34,860 nucleotides of DNA from Deltaproteobacteria bacterium. GTDB lineage: Bacteria > Myxococcota_A > Polyangia > Nannocystales > Nannocystaceae. The stretch lies in assembly GCA_947492135.1 (NCBI GenBank), contig CANLQR010000018.1, forward strand, positions 1 through 34,860, written 5' to 3'. The notes under the pieces are model-generated. The model did no database searches. It had not been told where the DNA came from and worked only from the letters and a program-made list of their open reading frames with translations. Below, piece after piece: positions 1 to 7,945 of the stretch. Every line of letters starts with the position of its first letter. Within the stretch, counting starts at the first letter, position 1. Both the position numbers and the translations under genes were made by a program.

Positions 1-390
1 GGCCCGATGCTGACCTGGGAGGTCATCACCGCGAAGAAGAAGGCCGCCGACGACCAGGCTCGCGTGCGCAACATGATCGAGAACGCGCCGGTCAACGTGA
101 TGTTCTGCGACACCGACTGTGTGATCCAGTACGTCAACGAGACCTCGAAGAAGACCCTGCGCACGCTGCAGCAGTACCTGCCGATCCAGGTCGACAAGCT
201 GGTCGGCGCGAGCATCGACGTGTTCCACAAGAACCCCGCGCACCAGCGGAGGCTGCTCGCCGACCCCAAGAACCTCCCGCACACGGCGGAGATCAAGGTC
301 GGGCCCGAGACGCTCTCGCTGCTGGTCAGCGCGATCCACAACTCGAGGGGTGAGTACGTCGGCCCGATGCTGACCTGGGAGATCATCACC
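1..390 (+). repeat. Tandem PAS-module duplication, 360-bp period
   Basis: Bases 1-30 and 361-390 are identical except at one position (g at 22, a at 382), exactly 360 bp (120 codons) apart. They encode the same PAS C-terminal strand and helix. This is direct evidence that the receptor grew by recent tandem duplication of a 120-residue PAS unit. More copies may lie upstream of the window. Confidence 0.8.
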
Positions 391-1401
391 GAGCGCCTCG
401 CGGCCAAGAAGCGCGAGGAGGACATGCTGACGGAGACGACCCAGGCGCGCGCCGATCTCCAGGCAAAGGTGGACAGCCTGCTCGCGACGGTCAACGCCGC
501 GGCCGGCGGTGACCTCACCGCGCAGGTCGGTGTCCAGGGCAGCGATGCCGTGGGTCAGCTTGCAGCAGGGCTCACGCAGTTCATCGGACAGATGCGCGGT
601 TCGGTCGGGGAGATCGGCAAGGCCGCGGCCATGTTGGCCACCGCAGCCGACGGCTTGACCGCCGTCTCGAACCAGCTCGCGGCCGGCGCGACCGAGACCA
701 GCGTCCAGGCGGGTGGGGTGGCGACTGCCTCCGAGCAGATCCGCAGCAGCATCGGCAACGTCGCCGCGGCCGCTGAGGAGATGAGCGCGACCGTGCGCGA
801 CATCGCCAGCAACGCCGGCGAGTCGGCAAAGGTGGCCGGCACGGCGGTCACGACCGCGCAGGACACCAACAGGATCGTGGCCAACCTCGGGGTCAGCTCG
901 CTCGAGATCGGCAAGGTCATCAAGGTCATCAGCGCGATCGCCCAGCAGACCAACCTGCTCGCGCTCAACGCCACGATCGAGGCTGCCCGCGCTGGCGAGG
1001 CCGGCAAGGGCTTCGCGGTGGTCGCCAACGAGGTCAAGGAGCTGGCCAAGGAGACCGCACGGGCGACGGAGGAGATCACCCAGAAGATCGAGGGCATCCA
1101 GGGTGACACCAAGAAGAGCGTCGAGGCCATCGGCGGCATCGTCACGGTCATCGAACGGATCAGTGGCTATGCGACGACGATCGCCGCGGCCGTCGAGGAG
1201 CAGGCGGCGAGCACCCGCGACATCGCGAAGAACGCGAACGATGCGGCCAGCGGATCGACCGCGGTCGTGACCAACATCGGCGGGGTTGCCTCCGCCGCCA
1301 AGGACGCGGAGAAGCAGGCCGCGGAGACCCAACGCGCGGCCCGGCAGCTCGAGGAGACCGCCGGCGCGCTCAACAAGCTGGTCGCGAAGTTCAAGGTCTA
1401 G
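1..1401 (+). CDS. Methyl-accepting chemotaxis protein with repeated PAS domains (5' end outside window)
   Basis: This is a chemoreceptor signalling protein that would control a CheA kinase. The frame is open from base 1, so the gene starts upstream; the ATG at 7 lies inside a PAS-end sequence and is not a credible start. In order, there is the tail of one PAS domain ([10 protein letters not shown]), a complete PAS domain (about residues 20-125) ending in the nearly identical [10 protein letters not shown], a HAMP-like helix pair (about 150-200), and a methyl-accepting signalling domain. The hairpin tip is the classic [20 protein letters not shown]. No membrane segment is visible, so a soluble cytoplasmic receptor is likely. 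There is no C-terminal NWETF-type tether for CheR/CheB. Two stem-loops follow the stop, which separates it from the downstream genes. Confidence 0.95.
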   Translation, partial: GPMLTWEVITAKKKAADDQARVRNMIENAPVNVMFCDTDCVIQYVNETSKKTLRTLQQYLPIQVDKLVGASIDVFHKNPAHQRRLLADPKNLPHTAEIKVGPETLSLLVSAIHNSRGEYVGPMLTWEIITERLAAKKREEDMLTETTQARADLQAKVDSLLATVNAAAGGDLTAQVGVQGSDAVGQLAAGLTQFIGQMRGSVGEIGKAAAMLATAADGLTAVSNQLAAGATETSVQAGGVATASEQIRSSIGNVAAAAEEMSATVRDIASNAGESAKVAGTAVTTAQDTNRIVANLGVSSLEIGKVIKVISAIAQQTNLLALNATIEAARAGEAGKGFAVVANEVKELAKETARATEEITQKIEGIQGDTKKSVEAIGGIVTVIERISGYATTIAAAVEEQAASTRDIAKNANDAASGSTAVVTNIGGVASAAKDAEKQAAETQRAARQLEETAGALNKLVAKFKV

Positions 1402-1415
1402 CTGGCCGATGAACA

Positions 1416-1451
1416 GATCTCGACCGCGGTCCATGGACCGCGGTCGAGATC
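1416..1451. terminator. Perfect 36-bp palindrome after the MCP gene
   Basis: The 18-base half gatctcgaccgcggtcca is followed by its exact reverse complement. As RNA it would fold into a 16-bp stem with a CAUG loop, 14 nt after the MCP stop codon. No T-run follows, so it would be an unusual terminator; a protein-binding palindrome is the alternative. Confidence 0.6.
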
Positions 1452-1465
1452 CCAAGAGTGACGTC

Positions 1466-1505
1466 GCGACTCCAAGTCCCCGCGCAAGTGGGGACGCGGA
1501 GTCGC
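1466..1505. terminator. Second stem-loop between MCP and MFS genes
   Basis: GCGACTCC (1466-1473) pairs with GGAGTCGC (1498-1505), and an inner CCCC (1478-1481) can pair with GGGG (1490-1493). Together with the upstream palindrome this gives two consecutive hairpins in the 150-bp gap. There is a short non-canonical downstream sequence and no strong T-run. Terminator or attenuator before the MFS-cheBR operon; its function is inferred. Confidence 0.4.
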
Positions 1506-1551
1506 TTATCCGTTGAATCACCCGAGTGATGCCCGAGAGGAGACCGACGCC

Positions 1552-2805
1552 GTGCAACCACAAGCCTGTCCAGCCAATCCACTTCCCGCGAGCACCGAGG
1601 TCGCCTCGGGTTCCACCATCGCGGTCGCGATGCCCTTTCTCACCATGCTCGGGGCCATGGCGATCGTCCCCGCGATCCGGCCCATGTTTGCGGTCAACGG
1701 CGCCGGTGAAGGCGCGATGCATGCCTTCATGAGCGTGAACATGTTAGGCGCCGCCATCGGCGCTCCGCTGGTCTCGTGGGGCGCCGACCGCCTCGGGGCC
1801 CACCGGCGGTTCGCGTTGTTCCTCGCGCTCGCCGACGCGCTACTCATCGGCGCCTGCGCACTGCCCCTAGCAGTAGGGCCGATGCTTCTGGTGCGCACCC
1901 TGCAGGGGGCAGCCAACGTCGGGGTGTTGTCGATCCTGATGGCGATGGCGACGCGATCGCCGGGCCAGACCTCGGGCACGCACTCGCGGCTGGGTGCCGC
2001 GGGCGCTGCGATGACCGCTGCGATCGCGCTCGGCCCACCGCTGGGCGGGCTGCTGCTGGGATGGGGGCCGCGCGCGCCGTTTTTCGCCGCCGCCGTCCTC
2101 AACGCCGTGGTCGCCCTCCTGGTGTGGACGCATGCGCGAGCGCCCGGGCCGCGGGAGCCGCGGATCGATCGCCGCGCGATCGTATCGCGCAGTCCGCTGT
2201 TGGCGGTGCCGATGGTGCTGGGCTTCACCGAGCGCTTCACGGTGGGTTGCTTCGTCGTGTCGTTCGCGATCTACGCCCACGAGGCGCTGGGCTTCACCGA
2301 TCGCGAGACCAGCCTGCGCTTCACGCTGTTCGTCGCCCCGTTCGCGCTCGCGATGTACCCGATGTGGAAGGCATCCGAGCGGTTCTCCCGCGCCGCGCTG
2401 ATGAGCGCCGGCGGGCTCTTCTACGGGGTCAGCTTCTTGCTACTCGCGGTGACCCGCGGCGCCGCCCTCGACGTGACCTTGATCCTGTGCGGACTGGCGT
2501 CGGCGATGATGTACGCGCCGTCGTTGTGCTACGCGGGCTCGTTGGCCCCTCCGGGTGGCCGGGCGACCTCGATGGCGCTGTTCAACGCCGCGGGCTGCCT
2601 GGGCATGATGCTCGGGCCGGCGGTGGCCGGGATCCTGTCGGCGGTCCTGCGCGACGCCGGCTACGGCGCCGCGATCCGCTACCCTGCGATCTTTGCCGTC
2701 GCTGGCGTTGTCCAGCTCGTCGCGATGCTGGCGCTCGCGCGTCCGATTGCGAAGCTCCGCGCCGCCGAGCGGGTCGCCGCCCTGCCGGAGCAAGTCCACG
2801 CATGA
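1552..2805 (+). CDS. Major facilitator superfamily transporter in the che operon
   Basis: A predicted 12-helix inner-membrane transporter of about 417 residues, the usual MFS length. Hydrophobic segments alternate through the whole protein. The MFS motif A lies between helices 2 and 3 as GAPLVSWGADRLGAHRRFA. The GTG at 1552 is preferred because GAGAGGAG (1535-1542) is well placed before it; an in-frame TTG at 1513 lacks a ribosome binding site. The stop overlaps the cheB start (ATGA), so transport and adaptation genes are translationally coupled. The substrate cannot be told from the sequence; drug efflux and metabolite export are both possible. A transporter inside a cheBR operon is unusual and might supply or remove the ligand sensed by the receptor (inference). 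Confidence 0.88.
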   Translation: MQPQACPANPLPASTEVASGSTIAVAMPFLTMLGAMAIVPAIRPMFAVNGAGEGAMHAFMSVNMLGAAIGAPLVSWGADRLGAHRRFALFLALADALLIGACALPLAVGPMLLVRTLQGAANVGVLSILMAMATRSPGQTSGTHSRLGAAGAAMTAAIALGPPLGGLLLGWGPRAPFFAAAVLNAVVALLVWTHARAPGPREPRIDRRAIVSRSPLLAVPMVLGFTERFTVGCFVVSFAIYAHEALGFTDRETSLRFTLFVAPFALAMYPMWKASERFSRAALMSAGGLFYGVSFLLLAVTRGAALDVTLILCGLASAMMYAPSLCYAGSLAPPGGRATSMALFNAAGCLGMMLGPAVAGILSAVLRDAGYGAAIRYPAIFAVAGVVQLVAMLALARPIAKLRAAERVAALPEQVHA

Positions 2806-3938
2806 CCACTTCCGCCCACGCAGCCGCACAGGCACCGTCGCCCGAGCTGGGCGCGCTCGTGCTGGCGAAGGCGGGTGCGTATCGCCGCCACATCGTCGCA
2901 GCGCTCGGGGAGCTGCCCGACGTGACCGTCCTGGGTGCCTTGTCGACGTGCGAGGCGATCGTCGACCGGGCGCGACGCAACGACGTGCAGTTCGTGCTCG
3001 TCGATTCCGATGACATCGACGTCGGCGGACTCGCTCGGGCGCTCGCGGGCCTCGATCGACCCGTCGCCTGGTTCGCGCTGCTCGAAGCGACCGAATCGGG
3101 TGCCAGCGTGGTCCTGCAGGGGGCGGCCGGCGTGATCCCGCGGTCCGCTGTGGGCGACACCGCCGGCCAGGCGGCACGCATTCGCTCGAGTCTGGGTACG
3201 CGTCTGCCCAGCAATCGACGCACGGAGATCGTCGCGCTTGCGCCGACCCCGTCCGGCCGCGCGAGTGAGGCGCCGCTGGGCTCGCCCTCGCCCTCGCCCT
3301 CGCCCTCGCCGATGATCGGACGAATCATCGCACCCACGTGCGGGCGTCGCGAGATCCTCGCGATCGGCTGCTCGACGGGCGGGCCGCCAGCGGTCGGCAC
3401 GCTGATCGCCAGCCTGCCGGCCTCGTTCGGTCTGCCGATCTGCATCGTCCAACACATGTCGGCCGACCACATGCCGTACTTCATCGAGAACCTCGGGCGC
3501 CGGCTGTCGCGGCCCGTCCTTGTGGCGCAGCACCACTTGCCGCTGGTGCCCGGCCACGTCTATGTCGCCGCCGGCGACCAGCACATGCTCCTGGGCCGTG
3601 ACGAGGGGGCCGCCCGTGGCGCGGGTCTGCACCTGCGCCTGAGCAAGGCGCCCGCCGAGCACAACTGTCGGCCGTCGGTCGATCCGTTCTTTCGCTCGGT
3701 GGCGGCCGTGTGCGGGGTGGCGGCGGTCGGTGTCGTGCTCACCGGCATGGGCTCGGACGGTGCGCTCGGCGCCCTCGCCATGCGTGAAACCGGCGCACCA
3801 GTGCTCGTTCAGAATGCCGAAACCTCCGTGGTCTGGGGGATGCCCGGGGCCACCTATCACCTCGGCGCCGCGTGTGCGGTGCTGCCACTCGAAGAACTGT
3901 CACCGGAGATCCTGCTATGGACGCTGCACTCAAGTTGA
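2802..3938 (+). CDS. cheB: Chemotaxis protein-glutamate methylesterase CheB with degenerate receiver
   Basis: It demethylates or deamidates receptor glutamates during adaptation. The C-terminal catalytic domain (about residues 182-375) has the complete triad: Ser191 in GCSTGG, His218 in VQHMS and Asp319 in GMGSDG. The N-terminal half (about 14-130) has the size and strand pattern of a response-regulator receiver. It keeps an Asp at the phosphorylation position (VLVDSDD, D68), but the N-terminal acidic pair is replaced by LAKAG, so normal phosphorylation is doubtful. The two halves are joined by a low-complexity Ser-Pro linker (about 161-170). It overlaps the MFS stop by 4 nt and the cheR start by 22 nt. 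Confidence 0.95.
   Translation: MTTSAHAAAQAPSPELGALVLAKAGAYRRHIVAALGELPDVTVLGALSTCEAIVDRARRNDVQFVLVDSDDIDVGGLARALAGLDRPVAWFALLEATESGASVVLQGAAGVIPRSAVGDTAGQAARIRSSLGTRLPSNRRTEIVALAPTPSGRASEAPLGSPSPSPSPSPMIGRIIAPTCGRREILAIGCSTGGPPAVGTLIASLPASFGLPICIVQHMSADHMPYFIENLGRRLSRPVLVAQHHLPLVPGHVYVAAGDQHMLLGRDEGAARGAGLHLRLSKAPAEHNCRPSVDPFFRSVAAVCGVAAVGVVLTGMGSDGALGALAMRETGAPVLVQNAETSVVWGMPGATYHLGAACAVLPLEELSPEILLWTLHSS
3281..3310 (+). repeat. Five perfect CTCGCC hexamers in cheB linker
   Basis: Exactly five tandem copies of ctcgcc encode the Ser-Pro repeats of the interdomain linker of CheB. The period is a multiple of three, so copy-number change would lengthen or shorten the linker without breaking the frame. 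Confidence 0.85.
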
Positions 3939-4738
3939 ACGAGCCGATCGAAGCACAGTTGTGGCCGATGGTCTGCGCCAAGGTGCGCGCGCTGTCCGGC
4001 GTGGTGCTCGGTGAAGACCAATCGTACCTGCTCACCCGGGTCGAACCCGTGGCGCGTCGGCTGGGATTTCCGGCGGTGTCCAACTTTCTGTCGGCCACGC
4101 TCGCGGGCGGGCGGCCCGAGCTCGAGGCCGCGCTGATCGAGGCCATGACCACCCACGAGTCGTCGTTTTTTCGCGACCCGCCGTACTGGGAGTCGCTGCG
4201 CACGACCATCGCGCCCAAGCTCGCCCTGCTCGGGCGCCCGATCCAGATCTGGTCGGCTGCGTGCTCGAACGGCCAGGAGCCGTACTCGATCGCCATGCTG
4301 CTGAAGTCGCACTTCCCCGCGCTGCAATTCGAGATCTGGGCGACCGACATCGCCCAGGAAACCCTGGGGCGAGCCAGCCGCGGCGTGTTCTCGCCGGTCG
4401 AGGTCGATCGAGGGCTGAGCAACGCGATGCGAGCGTCGTACTTCGACGCCGTGCCGGGCGGTTTGCGCGCGTCCGAGGCGCTGCGCGCGTGCATCCGGTT
4501 CGATGAGTACAACCTCCTGGGCGGGCTGCATCCGCTGCGACGCTTCGACATCGTGTGCTGCCGCAACGTCCTGGTCTACTTCGACGATGCCTCGCGGGAA
4601 CGTGTGATGCGACGCCTGGTCGACGCGCTCACGCCCGACGGCTGGCTCGGACTGGGCTCGACCGAGCTGCCGGTGCGTGAAATCGCGGGGCTCAAGCGCC
4701 TGGCCAACGGCGCCGGTTGGTTGGAGCGGGTGACGTGA
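3917..4738 (+). CDS. cheR: Chemotaxis protein methyltransferase CheR
   Basis: An S-adenosylmethionine-dependent methyltransferase that methylates receptor glutamates, opposing CheB. At 273 residues it has the usual two-domain CheR layout: an all-helical N-terminal domain (about 10-75) with the catalytic-region motif TTHESSFFRD (78-87), then the SAM-binding Rossmann domain with WSAACSNGQEPYSIAM (about 112-127) and the DIVCCRNVLVYFD strand near residue 215. The ATG at 3917 lies inside cheB, 22 nt before its stop, and the GNAT gene starts on its own stop codon (GTGA). There are no C-terminal TPR repeats and no CheW fusion. Confidence 0.95.
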   Translation: MDAALKLNEPIEAQLWPMVCAKVRALSGVVLGEDQSYLLTRVEPVARRLGFPAVSNFLSATLAGGRPELEAALIEAMTTHESSFFRDPPYWESLRTTIAPKLALLGRPIQIWSAACSNGQEPYSIAMLLKSHFPALQFEIWATDIAQETLGRASRGVFSPVEVDRGLSNAMRASYFDAVPGGLRASEALRACIRFDEYNLLGGLHPLRRFDIVCCRNVLVYFDDASRERVMRRLVDALTPDGWLGLGSTELPVREIAGLKRLANGAGWLERVT

Positions 4739-5346
4739 CTTCCTCGAGCTCCAGTCGGTCGGTCGCCGTGGGCGCGCTACCCGGTGCGGAATTCCTGCGC
4801 TTCGCCGAGGAGCATTCGTTCGATCCCGTCGACGGCACGCGCATCAAGTCGCAGTACTCCGCGGCGTTGCTCTCGGCCGCACCGGAATCCGGTGCGATCG
4901 GCTTGCGCGGCTGTGGCGATCTCGTCGCCGCCGCGAGCTATGGCATCGTGGGGTTGCCCCAGCCCAATGCCGTGTCGGCCCGCATCGACGTGGTCGTGAC
5001 GCCCCCGCACTGCCGCGGTCGCGGGCTCGCGCGGGCGGCGGTCGGCACACTCTTGCTCCGATTCATCGACCAGTTCGCCGATCGCCTGCGGCACGTATCG
5101 GTGGTGGCAGCCCACCCGACCATCGGGCGCATCGTCGAGGCGCTCGGGTTCACCGACGCCAAGATCGGGACCAAGTCGCCGGTGTTGCACCGGACCATCG
5201 ACGATCACACCCGGGTCGCCCTGCGCGTGGACGCCGAGCAGCTCCAATCCACCACGCTGCGGAACCTGCGGACCGAGTGTGCCCGCTGCATGTGGAAACG
5301 CGCCGCGCCGTGGTGCGGCCGGAAGGGTCCCGTCGATGGCCCGTAG
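4735..5346 (+). CDS. GNAT-family N-acetyltransferase in che operon
   Basis: A probable acetyl-CoA-dependent acetyltransferase of about 203 residues. Strand 4 and motif A are visible as RIDVVVTPPHCRGRGLARA, which contains the R-x-x-G-x-A pyrophosphate-binding turn (RGRGLA). A typical GNAT helix and the VEALGF strand (about residues 130-135) follow. GTG at 4735 overlaps the cheR stop by 4 nt and has GGAGCGG just upstream. The C-terminal tail carries a CxxC and extends past the usual fold. The gene overlaps the downstream deacetylase by 11 nt. Substrate unknown; operon position suggests a chemotaxis protein or a small signal molecule. The family call is firm, the role is inference. Confidence 0.75.
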   Translation: MTSSSSSRSVAVGALPGAEFLRFAEEHSFDPVDGTRIKSQYSAALLSAAPESGAIGLRGCGDLVAAASYGIVGLPQPNAVSARIDVVVTPPHCRGRGLARAAVGTLLLRFIDQFADRLRHVSVVAAHPTIGRIVEALGFTDAKIGTKSPVLHRTIDDHTRVALRVDAEQLQSTTLRNLRTECARCMWKRAAPWCGRKGPVDGP

Positions 5347-6280
5347 CGGCTACGCGTGGGATACCACGTTCCTCGGGCACCGGACCCTCACGGTGCATCC
5401 CGAGCATCCGGTTCGCGCCGAGGTCCTCGCGCCCGAGCGCATGCTCGTCGACGTCCCTGGCCTGGTGCGCGTCGCCGTCGATGCGGCGCTGGGATTGCCG
5501 GGCGTGCACCGCGTCCACGACCCCGTCTATATCGACGAGGTCGCCGATGCGTGCAGACGCGGGCGTCGCTCGCTCGACGGCGGCGATACGCTCATCGCCT
5601 CCGACTCGTTCGACGTCGCGCTGCGCTCTGCGGCCGCCGCACTGAGCGTGGTGTCGGCGGTGATGGGCGGCAAGCTCGACAACGGCTTCGCCGCGGTCCG
5701 GCCTCCGGGGCACCACGCGCTGGTCAACCGCGGCCGTGGCTTCTGCATCTTCAACAACGCGGCAATCTGCGCCCGCTTCGCCCAGACCGCGTTCGGGGCC
5801 GGCCGAGTGCTGATCGTCGACTGGGACGTGCACCCCGCGGACGGCACGATGAGCATCTTCTACGACGATCCCAGCGTCCACGTGCTGAGCGTCCACCAGG
5901 ACGGGATCCTCGGTAAGGGTGTCGGCGCCGAGGATCAGCGCGGTTGCGCTGCGGGCGAGGGCACGACCTACAACGTACCGCTGCCCGCCGGCACCGACGC
6001 GGTCTCGCACCTGACACGCTTCGGCGAGGCACTCGAGGTCGCCGCGGCGCGCTGTCGTCCGGATCTCGTGCTCGTGAGCTGCGGCTTCGATGCCCACGTC
6101 GGCGATCCGATCGGTGGTCTGCGGCTCGACGACGATCACTTCCGAATCCTGACCCAAATGGTCCGTCGCGTCGCGTTGCGCTACTGCGGCGGTCGCGTGG
6201 TGAGCATGCTCGAGGGCGGCTATCAGCCCGATATCCTGCGCCGCTGCGTTCGCATGCACCTCGAAGCTTTGCTCGACTAG
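5336..6280 (+). CDS. Histone deacetylase / acetylpolyamine amidohydrolase family protein
   Basis: A zinc-dependent deacetylase of class II HDAC type, 314 residues. Key motifs are all present: RPPGHHA (His126-His127, charge relay), VDWDVHPADG (zinc ligands Asp164 and His166), SCGFDAHVGDP (third ligand region), and LEGGY near the C-terminus, where the catalytic Tyr is expected. The ATG at 5336 has GGAAGGG eight bases upstream and overlaps the GNAT gene by 11 nt. Family members remove acetyl groups from lysines, polyamines or other amines. Adjacency to a GNAT suggests an acetyl write/erase pair acting in this signalling pathway (inference). cheX follows 21 bp downstream. Confidence 0.92.
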   Translation: MARSGYAWDTTFLGHRTLTVHPEHPVRAEVLAPERMLVDVPGLVRVAVDAALGLPGVHRVHDPVYIDEVADACRRGRRSLDGGDTLIASDSFDVALRSAAAALSVVSAVMGGKLDNGFAAVRPPGHHALVNRGRGFCIFNNAAICARFAQTAFGAGRVLIVDWDVHPADGTMSIFYDDPSVHVLSVHQDGILGKGVGAEDQRGCAAGEGTTYNVPLPAGTDAVSHLTRFGEALEVAAARCRPDLVLVSCGFDAHVGDPIGGLRLDDDHFRILTQMVRRVALRYCGGRVVSMLEGGYQPDILRRCVRMHLEALLD

Positions 6281-6301
6281 TCCACTCGCACGGAGGTACA
6301 C

Positions 6302-6835
6302 GTGAAACTCGGCATCGATGACAAGCTCGTGGGTGCGTTGGTGGCGGCCACCAACGACGCCTTCTCCATGGCCGGGATCAGCCCACTGCCGGTCGGCGCC
6401 AGCCGGATCGCGACGCCCCGTCACGAGTTCTCCGTCATCGTCGGCATGGTCGGGCGCAACAGCGGCAGCATGACGCTCAACCTGTCGAAGTCGGCGATGT
6501 TCTTCGTCGCCCAGCGTCTCACCGAGCAGCCGCAGAACGAGATCACGGAGGAGAACATCGACGCCGCCATGGAGCTCGGCAACATGCTCGCCGGCGGTGT
6601 CAAGGAGCAGCTGCTCGGATCGGCGTACGAGATCGCCCAGATCTCGCTGCCATCGATGATCGCGTCGCACCGCTACGACGTGATGTTCGCACGCGGCATC
6701 CTGACGGTTTCGGTCGAGTTCGAGCTCACCGAGATGCCGATGACGGCATTCGCCGATCGCTACTTTTCGCTGTCGTTGTCCCTGCTCAAGGGCGCGGGCC
6801 AGTCGTTCGACACGCCGCGGGACGCCGCGGCGTAG
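6302..6835 (+). CDS. cheX: CheX-type CheY-P phosphatase
   Basis: A single-domain protein of 177 residues matching the CheC/CheX/FliY phosphatase signature D-x3-E-x2-N-x22-P exactly: DAAMELGN followed, 22 residues after the Asn, by the Pro of SLPS. CheX dephosphorylates phospho-CheY and ends the signal. The GTG start at 6302 is fixed by a strong GGAGGT at 6292-6297. It is the last plus-strand gene of the operon. It meets a second CheX-like gene on the minus strand only 19 bp after its stop. Confidence 0.9.
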   Translation: MKLGIDDKLVGALVAATNDAFSMAGISPLPVGASRIATPRHEFSVIVGMVGRNSGSMTLNLSKSAMFFVAQRLTEQPQNEITEENIDAAMELGNMLAGGVKEQLLGSAYEIAQISLPSMIASHRYDVMFARGILTVSVEFELTEMPMTAFADRYFSLSLSLLKGAGQSFDTPRDAAA

Positions 6836-6854
6836 CTCGCGTCCGGCACCGGCG

Positions 6855-7349
6855 TCACGCTGCGCGCGGGTGGTGGGTGCCGACGAGCAACGACAGCACG
6901 CACGGAACCTCGCCGACGGAGAACTCGACATGACGGCCTTGGGTGCGCCGGATCGGTCCCCACGCGCCCTCGATGAACAACGGGAGCCCGAGCGAGAGGG
7001 CGCCGTCCTCGGCCGCCAGCGCGGTCTTGAGCGCACCCGCCAAGATGTTCACCAGCTCGCCGATGGAGTCCTGCACGTCCTCGGGCGACAGCGACTCGAG
7101 CTCGGCGGCGTCCATGCCGAGCATGGCGCCGGCCAGGCGCCGACACCCATCCGCGGTCGAGGACAACCCGACGCATGTGGTGTTCTGTTCGCTCGACAGC
7201 GACAGCACGCTGCCGCACACCCCGTGGTCGGGTCGCTGGGCCTCGTCCTGCGGTGCCGGCTCGAGGCCCAGCGCCGACGACGACACCGTCATGAAGCAGT
7301 GCTTGGCGATCTCTGTCCAGCGATCGAGTTGTGTTGAATTTTGGTCCAT
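6855..7349 (-). CDS. Second, divergent CheX/CheC-like protein
   Basis: A 164-residue protein with the phosphatase signature DSIGELVN (D-x3-E-x2-N), followed by a Pro 22 residues later, one short of the canonical spacing. The rest of the protein (LPLFIEGAWG, VEFSVGEVPCVLSLL) fits the alpha/beta layout of CheX/CheC. It is convergent with the operon cheX and divergent from cheY, 118 bp away. It might act on this CheY or on another regulator, or be a non-catalytic binder. Start chosen at the ATG at 7349; a GAGG lies about 11 nt upstream on the minus strand. Confidence 0.8.
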   Translation of the reverse strand: MDQNSTQLDRWTEIAKHCFMTVSSSALGLEPAPQDEAQRPDHGVCGSVLSLSSEQNTTCVGLSSTADGCRRLAGAMLGMDAAELESLSPEDVQDSIGELVNILAGALKTALAAEDGALSLGLPLFIEGAWGPIRRTQGRHVEFSVGEVPCVLSLLVGTHHPRAA

Positions 7350-7467
7350 CTTACTGTGCCTCACTCTGACGCAGGCGTCATCGCCCGCGGGCGGCGGGTT
7401 TCGAGGGCCCGGCCCAACTCGGTCCTTCTGTTCTTTCTGCCGAACGTCGATGAGACAGGGACCAATC

Positions 7468-7830
7468 ATGAAGCTCCTCATCGTCGACGACAGCAAGGTA
7501 ATGCGGCAGATCGTCAAGAAGACCCTGCGCGAGGCGGGGTTCGGCGGCGCCGAGATCGTTGAGGCCTCCGATGGCGCCGAGGCGCTGACGCAGGTCGCTG
7601 CCCATTCTCCGGACGTCGTGATCTCGGACTGGAACATGCCGGTCAAGACCGGCATCGAGCTGTTGACCGAGCTGCGCGCGGCCGGCAACGCCGTGCCGTT
7701 CGGCTTCGTGACGTCGGAGGGCTCGGACACCATGCGTGCGCGGGCGATGGACGCCGGGGCCCTGTTCCTGATCGTCAAGCCGTTCAAACCCGAGGACTTC
7801 GAGCGCGCGCTGTCGTCGATCGCAGCGTGA
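7468..7830 (+). CDS. cheY: CheY-like single-domain response regulator
   Basis: A 120-residue stand-alone receiver. All catalytic residues are present: the acidic pair Asp7-Asp8 (IVDDSK), phospho-acceptor Asp54 (ISDWNMP), Thr82 (FVTSE) and Lys104 (VKPF). It is the likely phosphorylated output of the receptor pathway encoded upstream and the likely substrate of one or both CheX phosphatases. The ATG at 7468 has a purine-rich GACAGGGA upstream. Having its own 118-bp divergent promoter region, it may be expressed separately from the operon. The output target is not visible here. Confidence 0.93.
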   Translation: MKLLIVDDSKVMRQIVKKTLREAGFGGAEIVEASDGAEALTQVAAHSPDVVISDWNMPVKTGIELLTELRAAGNAVPFGFVTSEGSDTMRARAMDAGALFLIVKPFKPEDFERALSSIAA

Positions 7831-7831
7831 G

Positions 7832-7945
7832 GCCGCGCCCGCGGCGGATGAGTTCGGTGAGCAGGATCCCTACCTCGATCGTCTTGCCCAGCCCGACTGC
7901 GTCGGCGATTGCCCGCTGGTGTCCGAGGTACGCGAGCAGAGTTGA
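7832..7945 (-). pseudogene. Relic of an SNF2-type helicase (motif I only)
   Basis: Read on the minus strand, about 35 codons give [19 protein letters not shown] followed by [12 protein letters not shown]. This matches the Walker A region (motif I) of SNF2/HepA-family helicases. Nothing of the rest of such a roughly 900-residue protein is present: the fragment stops against the end of cheY and is preceded by the stop of the next gene. It is therefore a leftover of a deleted gene. Recognition rests on the motif and the following helix. Confidence 0.6.

Noticed and set aside
1776-2801. Upstream extension of the cheB frame
   Set aside because: Arg/Ala-rich shadow of the MFS gene. cheB begins at the ATGA overlap.
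5150-7036. A 628-codon minus-strand frame
   Set aside because: It is antisense to GNAT, HDAC and cheX, which have clear motifs and ribosome binding sites; no domain is visible in it.
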